From assembly GCA_964386535.1 (NCBI GenBank), contig CAYLRY010000008.1:11225-75224 (forward strand): DNA of 64,000 nt. Direction: 5' to 3'. Positions 46,210 to 55,099 of this stretch are shown here, in pieces. Positions within the stretch are counted from its first letter, which is position 1; each line of letters starts with the position of its first letter. The stretch comes from CAYLRY01 sp964386535. Its GTDB lineage: Bacteria; Chloroflexota; Dehalococcoidia; Dehalococcoidales; UBA3254. The translations under genes were made by a program, and so were the position numbers. Under the pieces are notes generated by a model. It saw nothing but the letters and a program-made list of their open reading frames with translations, made no database searches and had not been told where the DNA came from.

Positions 46210-47079
46210 TTATTTAATAATAACTGTAATTTTTGCTGATATAGGAGGATTTAATGGTGTATTATTATTATTTACCAGTTGTACAGAGAATGAGTGTGTT
46301 CCGGGGGTTACATTCTGCCAGGTATAAGAGTTACCCGCTACTGCCATATAAGTACCCGGACGGGTAGTAGCCTGTGGGCCTTGAATGGTTGGTGCCTCTA
46401 CATCCTGATAAAACATCAGATGACCTTCATTAGCAAAGTTAGGCTGTCCGATTTTATCAACGATACTGAAGTTAGCCGACTCTGTAGTAATGGTAACACT
46501 ATCCCCGGATATTTCTGCACCTTCACGAGGTGATACAATTACCAGCGCCGGCATGCCAGCGCCGGCACTCACCTTGATTGAAACGGATGCTGTAACTGGT
46601 GGATTTAGGGGCGTATGGTCATTATTAACCAATTGAACAGAGAACCGGTGCTCTCCGGAGCCAACATTCTTCCAGACATAGCTGGTAGAAGAACTGGCGC
46701 TAAAGGTTCCTGGAGAGGTTTTTGCAGGCTGGTCTGGTGAGGTTGGCGGCTCGACATCCATGTAATAAATAACATGACCCTGGCCTGAGACATTTTCTTT
46801 TTCAAAGTCACTGGTCAGTTTAAAATCGTTTACTTTTATGACTATGGTGATGCTGCCAATGCCTGATGTGGCTGCATTTTCCGGTGATGTGATCTTTACT
46901 GACGGTCCTGAAAAGAGTGTGGGTGAGGAAGCAGAAATACTGGTAACCGTAGCTAATTGTTGCGGAGCAACCGTGCTTTGAGTAATTGAGCCATTCTCTG
47001 AACAAGCTGTTAGGAAGAATAGGGAGAATACAATTACAAAGATCAACATTACAGTAAAAAACGGGCTTGGCAATTTCAT
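46210..47079 (-). CDS. Secreted lipoprotein with two Ig-like repeats
   Basis: A 289-residue protein with lipobox LFFLTAC, a Ser/Thr-rich linker, then two tandem ~110-residue beta domains. They share the order EGH, Y-DVE-PT, PGT, SY-W-NV, FSVQLVNN, TPLNPP, so the gene carries an internal duplication. No enzyme motif is visible. It is likely a surface-exposed adhesin-like or binding lipoprotein, inferred only. GAGAGGAG precedes the ATG. Confidence 0.75.
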   Translation of the reverse strand: MKLPSPFFTVMLIFVIVFSLFFLTACSENGSITQSTVAPQQLATVTSISASSPTLFSGPSVKITSPENAATSGIGSITIVIKVNDFKLTSDFEKENVSGQGHVIYYMDVEPPTSPDQPAKTSPGTFSASSSTSYVWKNVGSGEHRFSVQLVNNDHTPLNPPVTASVSIKVSAGAGMPALVIVSPREGAEISGDSVTITTESANFSIVDKIGQPNFANEGHLMFYQDVEAPTIQGPQATTRPGTYMAVAGNSYTWQNVTPGTHSFSVQLVNNNNTPLNPPISAKITVIIK

Positions 47080-47659
47080 TAATTACTCCTCTCAAGATCA
47101 TTTTTTATCATTACTTGTTGGACAAAGATATATATATATTTCCTTTCAACTAATAGTAATACACCTGGATTCCTCGTTCAGGTGGACCGAGCGTGTGTTG
47201 CCTGATAGCCCCGTAAAAAAGGGCTCAAATAAATCATATAATATAAGGGGCTTTACTCTCAAGATGAACAGAAAACATTTCAGGATTGCAAATCCAATTA
47301 TGGTATATTTTCCACGTCTTACCTATCATTAATTTGAGGTTTAGGGTTTCTTAAAAGGTTTGACTTCCCTTAAATTCATTATTCATTTACTGCAATGGGG
47401 TTGTTCCCTATGGAGAAAAAAGGAAGAATAAATGATTGGATAAAACATGGTTGAATTGACCTGGACTAAGATGGACAACTTTTATAAGGTACCCATTACG
47501 GGATGGGTAAGTCAAAAATAGAATGTAATAAATCTATCCCTTTGGAATTTTATCCTTAGTATTCTGCTGAAGCAATCAAAATAGCGAATGTTCACGTTTG
47601 AATAAACTTCTAATAATATGTAAAAAAATTAATATTCTGTTTTATATCTAAAATTGCAT
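47080..47659. other. Gene-free region
   Basis: 580 AT-rich bases with no open frame of note. An AGCCCC/GGGGCT-like imperfect pair lies near 47203-47255. A short stretch near 47455-47475 (TTGACCTGGACTAAG) slightly resembles an IS end but is too short to call. Confidence 0.5.
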
Positions 47660-48367
47660 TCAATCATGCTCGTCGTTTCCAGAAATAAATCCTCTTTTTA
47701 ATAATTCATCAAACGCCTCAAACCATTTGAGCTGTACGTCACTGGGCCAGGTAGGGTCAAAACTGGGAAATTTGGTAAGCAATAACTCTTTCCATGACAT
47801 AGTATGCGGAACTGTTTCCGCATTTTGTGGAATAGACAAATTCTGATTTGTCCTTGTTCCAATTCTTTTTGGAATTTTTTCCACAGATTGTGTCTGCTTG
47901 GAACTTTTGGATTTTTTGGTAATAAATGGGGAAAGTGTAATACCAGCATCATTAGCCAGTTCAACAAAAAATTTAATGCATTTACGGGCTACATCCCGGT
48001 CAACCTGATAATTATTATTAAAAACCTCTTCTAGCTGAGCATAAGTAGCCGTTTCCGAATTAAATGAGTCATCCATAAGGAAGGTAAAAGACTCCTGCCC
48101 TATCTTTCGTAAGATTTCAGTTCTGGAGGTGCCTCTGGCAGTCACCAGTTCTTTTAAATAACGAGTGGGCGAGCCACCGGCATCAACCAAATTTAAAAAA
48201 CGCAAAGCAGACATGAGCTGAGTTCCCGTACTACCGGAAAACTTGTCACCCCAGTAGCTTCGGTCAATTCGTGCAGGTATGCCTCTCTGTAATTCCTCGA
48301 GCAGAGTTAAAAAACTGCGGTACGAGACATAAGGTGGAGAACGTTTTTTATACCTGTCAATTACCAA
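47660..48367 (-). CDS. DUF5343 domain-containing protein
   Basis: A 235-residue protein whose N-terminal ~150 residues follow the DUF5343 pattern: PPYVSYRSFLTLLEELQRGIP, IDRSYWGDKFSGSTGTQLMSALRFLNLV, and YQVDRDVARKCIKFFVELANDAG. Function is unknown. The C-terminal ~45 residues include WKELLLTKFPSFDPTWP, WFEAFDELLKRGF. TTG start with GAGG ahead. It stands alone in a gene-poor stretch. Confidence 0.75.
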   Translation of the reverse strand: MVIDRYKKRSPPYVSYRSFLTLLEELQRGIPARIDRSYWGDKFSGSTGTQLMSALRFLNLVDAGGSPTRYLKELVTARGTSRTEILRKIGQESFTFLMDDSFNSETATYAQLEEVFNNNYQVDRDVARKCIKFFVELANDAGITLSPFITKKSKSSKQTQSVEKIPKRIGTRTNQNLSIPQNAETVPHTMSWKELLLTKFPSFDPTWPSDVQLKWFEAFDELLKRGFISGNDEHD

Positions 48368-48619
48368 AGCACCGCCTCAGAAAAACGTTAAGGAAGAGCA
48401 TTGCACTTATTTTATTGGAATGGAATTAAGTTTTCAAGAGGCATCAATGGAGTTATGGTAACTCATGGCTTTTTGGTATTTTCCCAATCCTAAAAAAGTC
48501 AGGAGCCAATACTATTTTCTTATGGAATAATAAAGGACAAAGCAGGACGATTTTTGACGGATACGATTGGTAATTTATACCATAAATCCATAAATAAAAA
48601 TATAACTAAGGAGGTGCCT

Positions 48620-48832
48620 GTGGGAACTAGTATTGAGTATCAAAAATTGATGACGGAGATCGTGTACATTAATATTCCCGGTCCAGCAGAACCAACTCCG
48701 GGGATGAGTGGCGGAGAACTTCTCCATGGTTTTCTGGCAGAACTGTATAAAGCCCCAAACGCAGAAACAAAAAACTTCATAAACTCTCTTTGCCTGAAAT
48801 GGAATGTGCATTACAGAGAATCTAGAGGTTAA
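48620..48832 (+). CDS. Small conserved-looking protein just upstream of ftsA
   Basis: A 70-residue protein starting at GTG 48620, five bases after AAGGAGG; an upstream ATG at 48554 has no such site. It contains the segment NIPGPAEPTPGMSGGELLHGF and ends 62 bases before ftsA on the same strand. I recognise no family. The position suggests co-transcription with cell-division genes but not a function. Confidence 0.5.
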   Translation: MGTSIEYQKLMTEIVYINIPGPAEPTPGMSGGELLHGFLAELYKAPNAETKNFINSLCLKWNVHYRESRG

Positions 48833-48894
48833 TAGCCGAAAAAGCAGGGGGTAACTGGTAGCTTTAATTCTATATAATAATAGGAGAATAAATA

Positions 48895-50100
48895 ATGAAA
48901 AGGAAAATCGCGGCTATCGATGTAGGTACGACTAAAGTTTGTACCATCATGGGTACCCTGGATAGCTCAACCGGCCTTAGAATTTTGGGAGTTGGTATCT
49001 CTCCATCTCATGGTATTGAAAAAGCTCTGGTAGCCAATATCGCGCAGGCCAAAGATTCGATTCGCCAGTCAATCAGAAAAGCTGAAATGATGGCTGGTTA
49101 CAGGCTGGATTCAGCATATATTGGCGTAACCGGAAAACATATCAGTTCCAATAATAATAAGGGCACTATTGCCATTACTAAAACTGATCAACTGGTACGC
49201 TCGGATGACCTGAAGCGAGTTCTGGATGTGGCTCTAAACATCAAAGCCCCATCTGATAGAAAAATGCTGCATGTTATTCCGAGGTCTTATACACTGGATG
49301 GTCATGAGGTGAAGAATCCCGTAGGCATGCATGGTTATGAGCTAAATGTTGAGGCTCATGTTATAACCGCCGCCGTAGCCTCGGTTCAGAATTTGACTAA
49401 ATGTATCCAGGGTGTAGGTATTGAAATAGAGGACCTGGTATTGGAACCTCTGGCCAGCGCTGAAGCAGTACTGGTTGAAGAAGAAAAACAAGCCGGCGTA
49501 TTAATAGCCGATATTGGCGGAGGTACTACAGATATTGCTGTATTAAAAGACGGCAGTATCTATCATACTTCCGTTTTACCTGTAGCCGGACATCAAATTA
49601 CCAGAGATATTGCAGCAGGTCTGGGTTTATCCTTCGAACTGGCTGAAGAGATGAAAAAGAAGTACGCCAATCTTTTACCCTCAGAAGATGAAGACGACAA
49701 GATCGTGGGTGAAAACGGCCATAGTGTCTCTTATAGAGACCTTTGTGACATTGTCCGTGCTAGAGTTGAAGAACTGATGCGGCTGGTAGTACTGGAATTG
49801 CCCAGGACTGATTATGCCAGATTAATCCCTTCAGGAATTGTACTCACCGGCGGTTGCGCCAATTTGCCTGGCATAGTAGAAATGACCCAAACAGTTACCC
49901 ATATGCCGGTAAGAATTGGCATGCCACCTTCCCTTAACGGTGTATCCAATGCCTTGTTAAACGATCCAGCCTATGCCACCAGCGCAGGACTTATACTCTG
50001 GAAGATGAAGAACGACACTTCGGCTAACCAGAAATGGATGTCTACCAAACCCTCTGGCGTGCGTGGGTTCTTTGCATCATTAATGAAATTATTCCGCTAA
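48895..50100 (+). CDS. ftsA: Cell division protein FtsA
   Basis: A 401-residue actin-like protein: phosphate-1 motif AIDVGTTKVCTIMG at 7-20, phosphate-2 IADIGGGTTDIAV (~203), adenosine motif TGGCANLPG near 323, and a C-terminal amphipathic tail (FASLMKLFR) for membrane tethering. FtsA anchors FtsZ polymers to the membrane. ATAGGAG precedes the ATG. ftsZ follows after 41 bases, the conserved order. Confidence 0.95.
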   Translation: MKRKIAAIDVGTTKVCTIMGTLDSSTGLRILGVGISPSHGIEKALVANIAQAKDSIRQSIRKAEMMAGYRLDSAYIGVTGKHISSNNNKGTIAITKTDQLVRSDDLKRVLDVALNIKAPSDRKMLHVIPRSYTLDGHEVKNPVGMHGYELNVEAHVITAAVASVQNLTKCIQGVGIEIEDLVLEPLASAEAVLVEEEKQAGVLIADIGGGTTDIAVLKDGSIYHTSVLPVAGHQITRDIAAGLGLSFELAEEMKKKYANLLPSEDEDDKIVGENGHSVSYRDLCDIVRARVEELMRLVVLELPRTDYARLIPSGIVLTGGCANLPGIVEMTQTVTHMPVRIGMPPSLNGVSNALLNDPAYATSAGLILWKMKNDTSANQKWMSTKPSGVRGFFASLMKLFR

Positions 50101-50141
50101 ATTTAAAAAATCAAACCTGAATAGAGAGAAGGAGAGAACAT

Positions 50142-51212
50142 ATGTCTAAAACCAGTTATGTACCTAGCCCGGCCAAAATTAAGGTAGTAGGAATGGGTGG
50201 GGCGGGTTGTAACGCTATCACCCGCATGGTTCGCGAGCAAATTCGCGGTGTTGAGTTTGTAGCTATGAATACCGATTCGGCTCATCTAGAAATTACTGAG
50301 GCGCCACTTCGTATTGCCCTGGGAGAAAAGCTTACCCGTGGACTGGGCGCAGGGGGTGATCATAACGTCGGGCGCAGGTCAGCCGAGGAGACCCGGGATG
50401 AAATTAAGCAGGCTTTGTCCGGGGCTGATATGGTTTTCCTGGCGGCAGGTATGGGTGGAGGAACCGGTACCGGTTCAATTGCCGTGGTAGCCGAAATGGC
50501 CAAGCAAATGGGTGCTTTAACCATTGCTACGGTAACCAAACCCTTCGGCTTTGAAGGTAACCGCCGTATGCAGGTGGCTGAAGAAGGCATCAGCCAGCTT
50601 CTTACCAAAGTAGACACATTAATAATTGTACCCAATGATCGCTTACTGGAGCTATCTGATAACAAAACCAGCGTAGATGGTGCTTTTAAAATGGCTGATG
50701 AAATCCTGTGCCATGCAGTGCAGGCCATTGCCGAAGTGATTACTGTCCCTGGACTGGTTAACCTGGATTTTGCCGATATTCGAGCTATTATGAAAGATGC
50801 TGGCCCTGCTTGGATGTCCATCGGCAGAGGATCAGGACAGAACCGTGCCGTTAATGCTGCCAAGGAAGCCCTGGCGAGTCCTATGCTGGATGTCAGCATT
50901 CAGGGAGCCAAAGGTGTCCTCTTTAATGTATGTGGCGGCAATAATCTGACTCTCTTTGAGGTAAGCGATGCTGCTAAGATCATAGGTGAAGCTGTTGACC
51001 CTGAAGCCAATATCATCTTCGGTGTTAATGTAGATCCGAATATGGGCAATGAAGTACGTTTAACCCTTATTGCTACCGGTTTCGCTTCCCGTGATCAGGT
51101 ATCCGGCGCTGCCAGAGATAAAGAGATTAATAAAGTTCTAAAAAGCTTAAAGTCTGAAGAGGATCTTTCAGTTCCAGCCTACATGAGATTCAAAGGAACA
51201 TATCGAAGATAG
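50142..51212 (+). CDS. ftsZ: Cell division protein FtsZ
   Basis: A 356-residue tubulin homologue: GMGGAGCNA at 17-25, GGGTGTG at 105-111, and the T7 catalytic loop NLDFADI near 206-212. The C-terminal linker is short, ending in YMRFKGTYRR rather than a long linker plus the conserved terminal peptide, so interaction with FtsA may differ from the E. coli model. AGAAGGAGAG lies before the ATG. Two perfect inverted repeats lie in the 405 bases after the stop. Confidence 0.97.
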   Translation: MSKTSYVPSPAKIKVVGMGGAGCNAITRMVREQIRGVEFVAMNTDSAHLEITEAPLRIALGEKLTRGLGAGGDHNVGRRSAEETRDEIKQALSGADMVFLAAGMGGGTGTGSIAVVAEMAKQMGALTIATVTKPFGFEGNRRMQVAEEGISQLLTKVDTLIIVPNDRLLELSDNKTSVDGAFKMADEILCHAVQAIAEVITVPGLVNLDFADIRAIMKDAGPAWMSIGRGSGQNRAVNAAKEALASPMLDVSIQGAKGVLFNVCGGNNLTLFEVSDAAKIIGEAVDPEANIIFGVNVDPNMGNEVRLTLIATGFASRDQVSGAARDKEINKVLKSLKSEEDLSVPAYMRFKGTYRR

Positions 51213-51281
51213 CCGTCAATTATAGCCTTATCCTTACCAGGTAAGCATGGTGAGCTGTTTAGGAAAATAATAAGATATCCT

Positions 51282-51333
51282 GGCCACTCCTTGTTCAACG
51301 GTATGCAAACAAATAAGCAGGCAAGGAGTGGCC
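51282..51333 (+). terminator. 12-bp perfect inverted repeat after ftsZ
   Basis: GGCCACTCCTTG (51282-51293) pairs with CAAGGAGTGGCC (51322-51333), loop 28 bases; GTAAAAAA follows but no T-run. It may be a rho-independent-like or processing hairpin. The remaining bases of the ftsZ-mocA gap hold no gene. Confidence 0.45.
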
Positions 51334-51500
51334 GTAAAAAACGGGTGAATTCCATTTATTTAATTATTTGATAATCCTAAGGTTAAATAATTTTCGGCTT
51401 TGAGATAATCCAAGAAAATTAATATATTTAAACCTGCTGGTACATGCACAACGGCTAAAGGACCGATCCTCCCTCCGTTGTCATTTCACATACCGGGCTA

Positions 51501-51545
51501 CCCCCCTTAACCGTGCTCTCCTTCCAAAAAGTCGGTTAAGGGGGG
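51501..51545 (+). terminator. 13-bp perfect inverted repeat upstream of the MocA-HD gene
   Basis: CCCCCCTTAACCG (51501-51513) pairs with CGGTTAAGGGGGG (51533-51545) with a 19-base loop. CGCACTTCCGCTTTTT follows, so a terminator with a delayed T-run is possible; an operator for the next gene is the alternative. Confidence 0.5.
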
Positions 51546-51620
51546 CGCACTTCCGCTTTTTATCATCATTAAACCTAACCTTTTTTCATTTGTCCCTAAA
51601 AACTATATACTGGTAAATTG

Positions 51621-52751
51621 ATGATAACCAGAGAGTACGCCGCTATTATACTCGCAGCCGGATTTTCCAAACGCATGGGTACATTCAAACCTCTTCTGCC
51701 CATTGGGAACGAAACAATGGCTGAACGAGTTATCTCCGGTTTCCCAAAAAATGATGTGGATATCATTCTGGTATCCGGTTGGAGGCAGGATTTACTGATA
51801 TCAGGAATTAATATTAGAGATATTACTCTTGCTCAAAATCCGAATTTCCGTTCCGGCATGTTTAGTTCAATCTTGGCAGGTATAAGTCTTTTAAGAAAAG
51901 AACATAAAGCTTTTTTTATAATGCCGGTAGATATACCTCTGGTAAGGCCTGCTACCATAAACCGTTTATTAAAAGAAGCTATCTATCATCCTGGGAAAAT
52001 ACTGTATCCTGCCTTTAATAAAACCAGAGGGCATCCTTCGGTCATTCCCTGTACTTTAGTACCAGCAATAAAAAATTGGAGCGGGGAAGGCGGTTTAAAA
52101 ACTCTTCTGCACATGTATGAACAACGTGCATGGGAAGTAGTAGTCGCAGACAGTAATATTTTAATTGATATAGATACACCGGATGATTATAGAGCTTTAC
52201 TTAAACGTTTTCAAACATACGATATACCTACGGATGAGGAATGTATTGAGATACTGAACTCGATTTGTAAAGTGGATCCGGAAAGACAAAGGCATTGTAT
52301 CAAGGTCTCTGAAATCGCAGTATTATTAGGACATAATCTGCAACTTTCAGGCTGTAAATTGAATCTCGGTTTAATTAAGGCAGCGGCCATGCTACATGAT
52401 ATAGCAAAAGGAAAACCGGAGCACGATGTGACGGGCGGAAAAATACTGCGGGAAATGGGGTTTGATAAAGTGGGAGAGATTGTGTCTGTCCATTCAGACC
52501 TTGCAGGAGGAGACTTGACTCTTCCACTGGAGGCCAAAGTGGTATACCTGGCTGATAAATTAGTTCAGGGTGAAAACCTGGTCACCATTCAAGAACGTTA
52601 CCAATCGACCGGACGCCGTTTTGCCTTAACTCCTAAAATTCAAAATATTATTCTGGCACGTAGTGAAGTAGCACAAAAAGTACAAAAAGAAATAGAATTA
52701 TTACTGGGTAATCCTTTGCAAAAGATTATCAATCAACATATTCGATATTAA
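51621..52751 (+). CDS. MocA-like nucleotidyltransferase fused to an HD domain
   Basis: A 376-residue two-domain protein. Residues 1-~195 are a MobA/MocA-like NTP transferase: ILAAGFSKRMG, FIMPVDIPLVRP and GHPSVIP. Residues ~205-330 are an HD phosphohydrolase-type domain (RQRHCIKVSEIAVLL, AAMLHDIAKGK). MocA makes cytidylated molybdenum cofactor for xanthine-dehydrogenase-type enzymes; the HD fusion is a known pattern of unclear purpose. I take the ATG rather than the TTG just before it; no strong ribosome-binding site is visible. Confidence 0.87.
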   Translation: MITREYAAIILAAGFSKRMGTFKPLLPIGNETMAERVISGFPKNDVDIILVSGWRQDLLISGINIRDITLAQNPNFRSGMFSSILAGISLLRKEHKAFFIMPVDIPLVRPATINRLLKEAIYHPGKILYPAFNKTRGHPSVIPCTLVPAIKNWSGEGGLKTLLHMYEQRAWEVVVADSNILIDIDTPDDYRALLKRFQTYDIPTDEECIEILNSICKVDPERQRHCIKVSEIAVLLGHNLQLSGCKLNLGLIKAAAMLHDIAKGKPEHDVTGGKILREMGFDKVGEIVSVHSDLAGGDLTLPLEAKVVYLADKLVQGENLVTIQERYQSTGRRFALTPKIQNIILARSEVAQKVQKEIELLLGNPLQKIINQHIRY

Positions 52752-52915
52752 GTAAGTATACCTGCAGACCCTGACCGGGAAAAAAGGTTCCAGAAAATAG
52801 TTACTTCTATTATTCCAGAGGGAGAGCACAGATGTAACAGAATTCTGATCTCTCCCCCCTATTTTATCGATCGAACTATAAATTATGCGTCCCTTATTTT
52901 CTTAGTGCCTATTTT

Positions 52916-53950
52916 TCAAGGTTTAATTAACAATTTAATGGCTTTACCCTGAATGCAGGCCTGGAAAGCATCGGAAATCTTTTCTAAAGGCATAATAGAA
53001 ATTAAGGGCTTAAGGTTCAACTTGGGTAAAAGGTTCAACGATCTGGGGAAGCAATATGGGGAGATGAAGACAGCCCGTATGGTTAATTCATGATTATACA
53101 TGTAAGATGGTGCGATGCCTGCCTTTGCCCCTGCTGGATACATTGCAGCCCACACAACTGTAGCGCCGTAATCAGCCATTTCAATGGCTTGTTCGGCCAG
53201 AGCTAGCTTTCCAACAGCTTCAATTACTGTATCGAATCCTCTACCATCAGTGAGTTTATTACCGGCTTCAATCAGGTTCTCCGTTAATGGATCAACTACT
53301 ACATCAGCGCCCAACTGTTTGGCCATTTGTCTCCTTCCTGGCGCTGGTTCTGAAACCAGAACCCGGGAAGCCCCTGCCCGGATTGCCATTTCCTGACAGA
53401 GCAAACCAATTGGACCACCCCCCAGGATGGCTACCGAATTTCCAGGACGGACATTGGCCAGATCAATAGTATGCACAGCTACGGATACCGGTTCCAGCAA
53501 AGCCCCTTCTTCCAGACTGACATTATCCGGAAGTGGGTAAATATCATTTTCCTGGTATACTGCATATTCTGCATAACCGCCTGTTGCCGGGATTACATGA
53601 TCGCAGAAATGCTCTTTACCGTTTCGGCAATAATAACAAGCCCCACAAGGAGCCCGGAAGTTCATAGCTACTCTCTGTCCGATCTTGTAACCCTGTTTAC
53701 AATTTTTTCCTATTTCAACAATAGTGCCCGAAGCTTCATGCCCCATGATTCTGGGACCAGGTCGCGGTATGGAAGGTTTTTGTTGAGGGCGCGCCATGCC
53801 CGAAGCAAAAGCTGGATCAAACATATGCAGTTCACTTCCGCAAATCCCGCAATAAGCAATCTTGACTTTAATATCGTCAGGTTCCATTTGCGGTTCCGGT
53901 ACGTCCATTACTTTTACTTCTCTAGATTCGGTCATCACCGCTGCTTTCAT
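52916..53950 (-). CDS. Zinc-dependent alcohol dehydrogenase (threonine/sorbitol dehydrogenase-like)
   Basis: A 344-residue MDR protein. Catalytic zinc ligands are C34 (YCGICGSE) and the GHE near 70; structural zinc cysteines lie in CGACYYCRNGKEHFC (~97-111); the cofactor motif is LGGGPIGLL. It oxidises a secondary alcohol or amino alcohol with NAD(P). AGGAGG is ten bases before the ATG. The cupin at 54096 is on the same strand, 145 bases upstream, so the pair may be one transcript. Confidence 0.9.
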   Translation of the reverse strand: MKAAVMTESREVKVMDVPEPQMEPDDIKVKIAYCGICGSELHMFDPAFASGMARPQQKPSIPRPGPRIMGHEASGTIVEIGKNCKQGYKIGQRVAMNFRAPCGACYYCRNGKEHFCDHVIPATGGYAEYAVYQENDIYPLPDNVSLEEGALLEPVSVAVHTIDLANVRPGNSVAILGGGPIGLLCQEMAIRAGASRVLVSEPAPGRRQMAKQLGADVVVDPLTENLIEAGNKLTDGRGFDTVIEAVGKLALAEQAIEMADYGATVVWAAMYPAGAKAGIAPSYMYNHELTIRAVFISPYCFPRSLNLLPKLNLKPLISIMPLEKISDAFQACIQGKAIKLLIKP

Positions 53951-54095
53951 AAATTCTTAACCTCCTGATCAAATTTCTTATTTTAAAATACCAATAACAT
54001 ATACCTGAGTTCCTAATAGTTACTATTTAAGGCTTAACAAATAGAAAAGCCCTTGCCAGCTTTATCACTATAATACCTTTTTTTTATTCAACATG

Positions 54096-54542
54096 CTATG
54101 TATTTCGTCTAGAAGCCTCTGGAACTGGACGAATAGAAAACCCTGGAGATAGAGTTACATCAATAAACATGAAAGGTTTATTTACCCTCTTAATATTTAA
54201 TGGGCCATGCACAATACCTTTGGGAATATAAACACAAGCCGGATAGGAAATAATACTCTTACTTAACTCTTCTCCAAAGCACATCTCAACTTCTGCATCA
54301 AAATCAGCTACATTTTCAGGATTTCCCCCCATAAAAAAAACAATTTGATCAAAATCATGTTTGTGAGGTTCAGCTACCATTAGAAATGGCTGGGTGAGAA
54401 AGGACCATCCTAATGAAAAATTAGCTCCATTCAGATCCCTGCCGCCGGAGACTCCAATCTGGGGAGCAACCACCTGTTTATATATTGACATGCCGGTTTT
54501 CAGCTCCATGATATATTTTCCGTGTTTAATATGCTCAGCCAT
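54096..54542 (-). CDS. Cupin-fold protein, paralogue of the one at 17228-17749
   Basis: A 148-residue cupin protein. The motif HKHDFDQIVFFMGGNPEN matches the HRHDYPEIFLFLG of the paralogue at 17228; the next region DAEVEMCFGEE and CVYIPKGIVHGPLNIKRVNKPF also follow the same order. The strong AAGGAGG lies six bases before the ATG. The family has no known activity; the retained His pair suggests metal binding. It precedes the zinc alcohol dehydrogenase gene on the same strand. Confidence 0.75.
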   Translation of the reverse strand: MAEHIKHGKYIMELKTGMSIYKQVVAPQIGVSGGRDLNGANFSLGWSFLTQPFLMVAEPHKHDFDQIVFFMGGNPENVADFDAEVEMCFGEELSKSIISYPACVYIPKGIVHGPLNIKRVNKPFMFIDVTLSPGFSIRPVPEASRRNT

Positions 54543-54830
54543 AATTCCTCCTTAATTTTTAAATAGAATTCTTTCACTAAAAAATTTTTTCTGGTGAGTT
54601 TTTACGCATAATGGGAATTGTTTTAATATCTGAAAGAGCATGATCCTATCTTGAATTTCAATTCTCAGACAGTTCAGAAGCTTGAAATTACTTAAAATTA
54701 AATGTAATCTTTGATAAACAAATTGTCAATAGCTAATACATACAAGCTGGAAGCATATCCATAAAAAGGAACAATAATTTAATTTCAAAGGATGCAAGAT
54801 AGAAAACACCATTAATTGCCTCAATAATAA

Positions 54831-54963
54831 GATGATGTTACCTCTGTGAAAGCAGGTGATCAGGTGACGGTCTCTTTGCTGGCTACCTGTAGAAATTGTT
54901 ATTATTGTAATTCCTGGCTGCCTCAGACGGAAACTGAGGCTGCCGAAGATCAAAAGGCGGCCC
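54831..54963 (+). pseudogene. Zinc alcohol dehydrogenase fragment
   Basis: The plus-strand frame after a stop at 54828 reads DDVTSVKAGDQVTVS, then CRNCYYCN, the structural-zinc loop of MDR dehydrogenases (compare CGACYYCRNG of the intact gene at 52916), and runs out into unrelated sequence with a stop at 54961. Only about 44 codons remain, without a start. The remaining 557 bases around it are AT-rich and empty; a GCCTCAG/CTGAGGC hairpin lies at 54920-54940. Confidence 0.55.
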
Positions 54964-55099
54964 TTATTTATTATCCTTAAGTACCGTGGCATATTCGGAT
55001 AATATTCTAGCCAATACAAAATAAACTATCAGTGGTATAATAAGTATCATACATAAGTACAATTAGCGGTAATTAAGCCTAATTTTATTATTAAATTCA

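Noticed and set aside
47455..47475. TTGACCTGGACTAAG stretch resembling an IS end.
   Set aside because: Too short, with no matching partner repeat and no transposase nearby.
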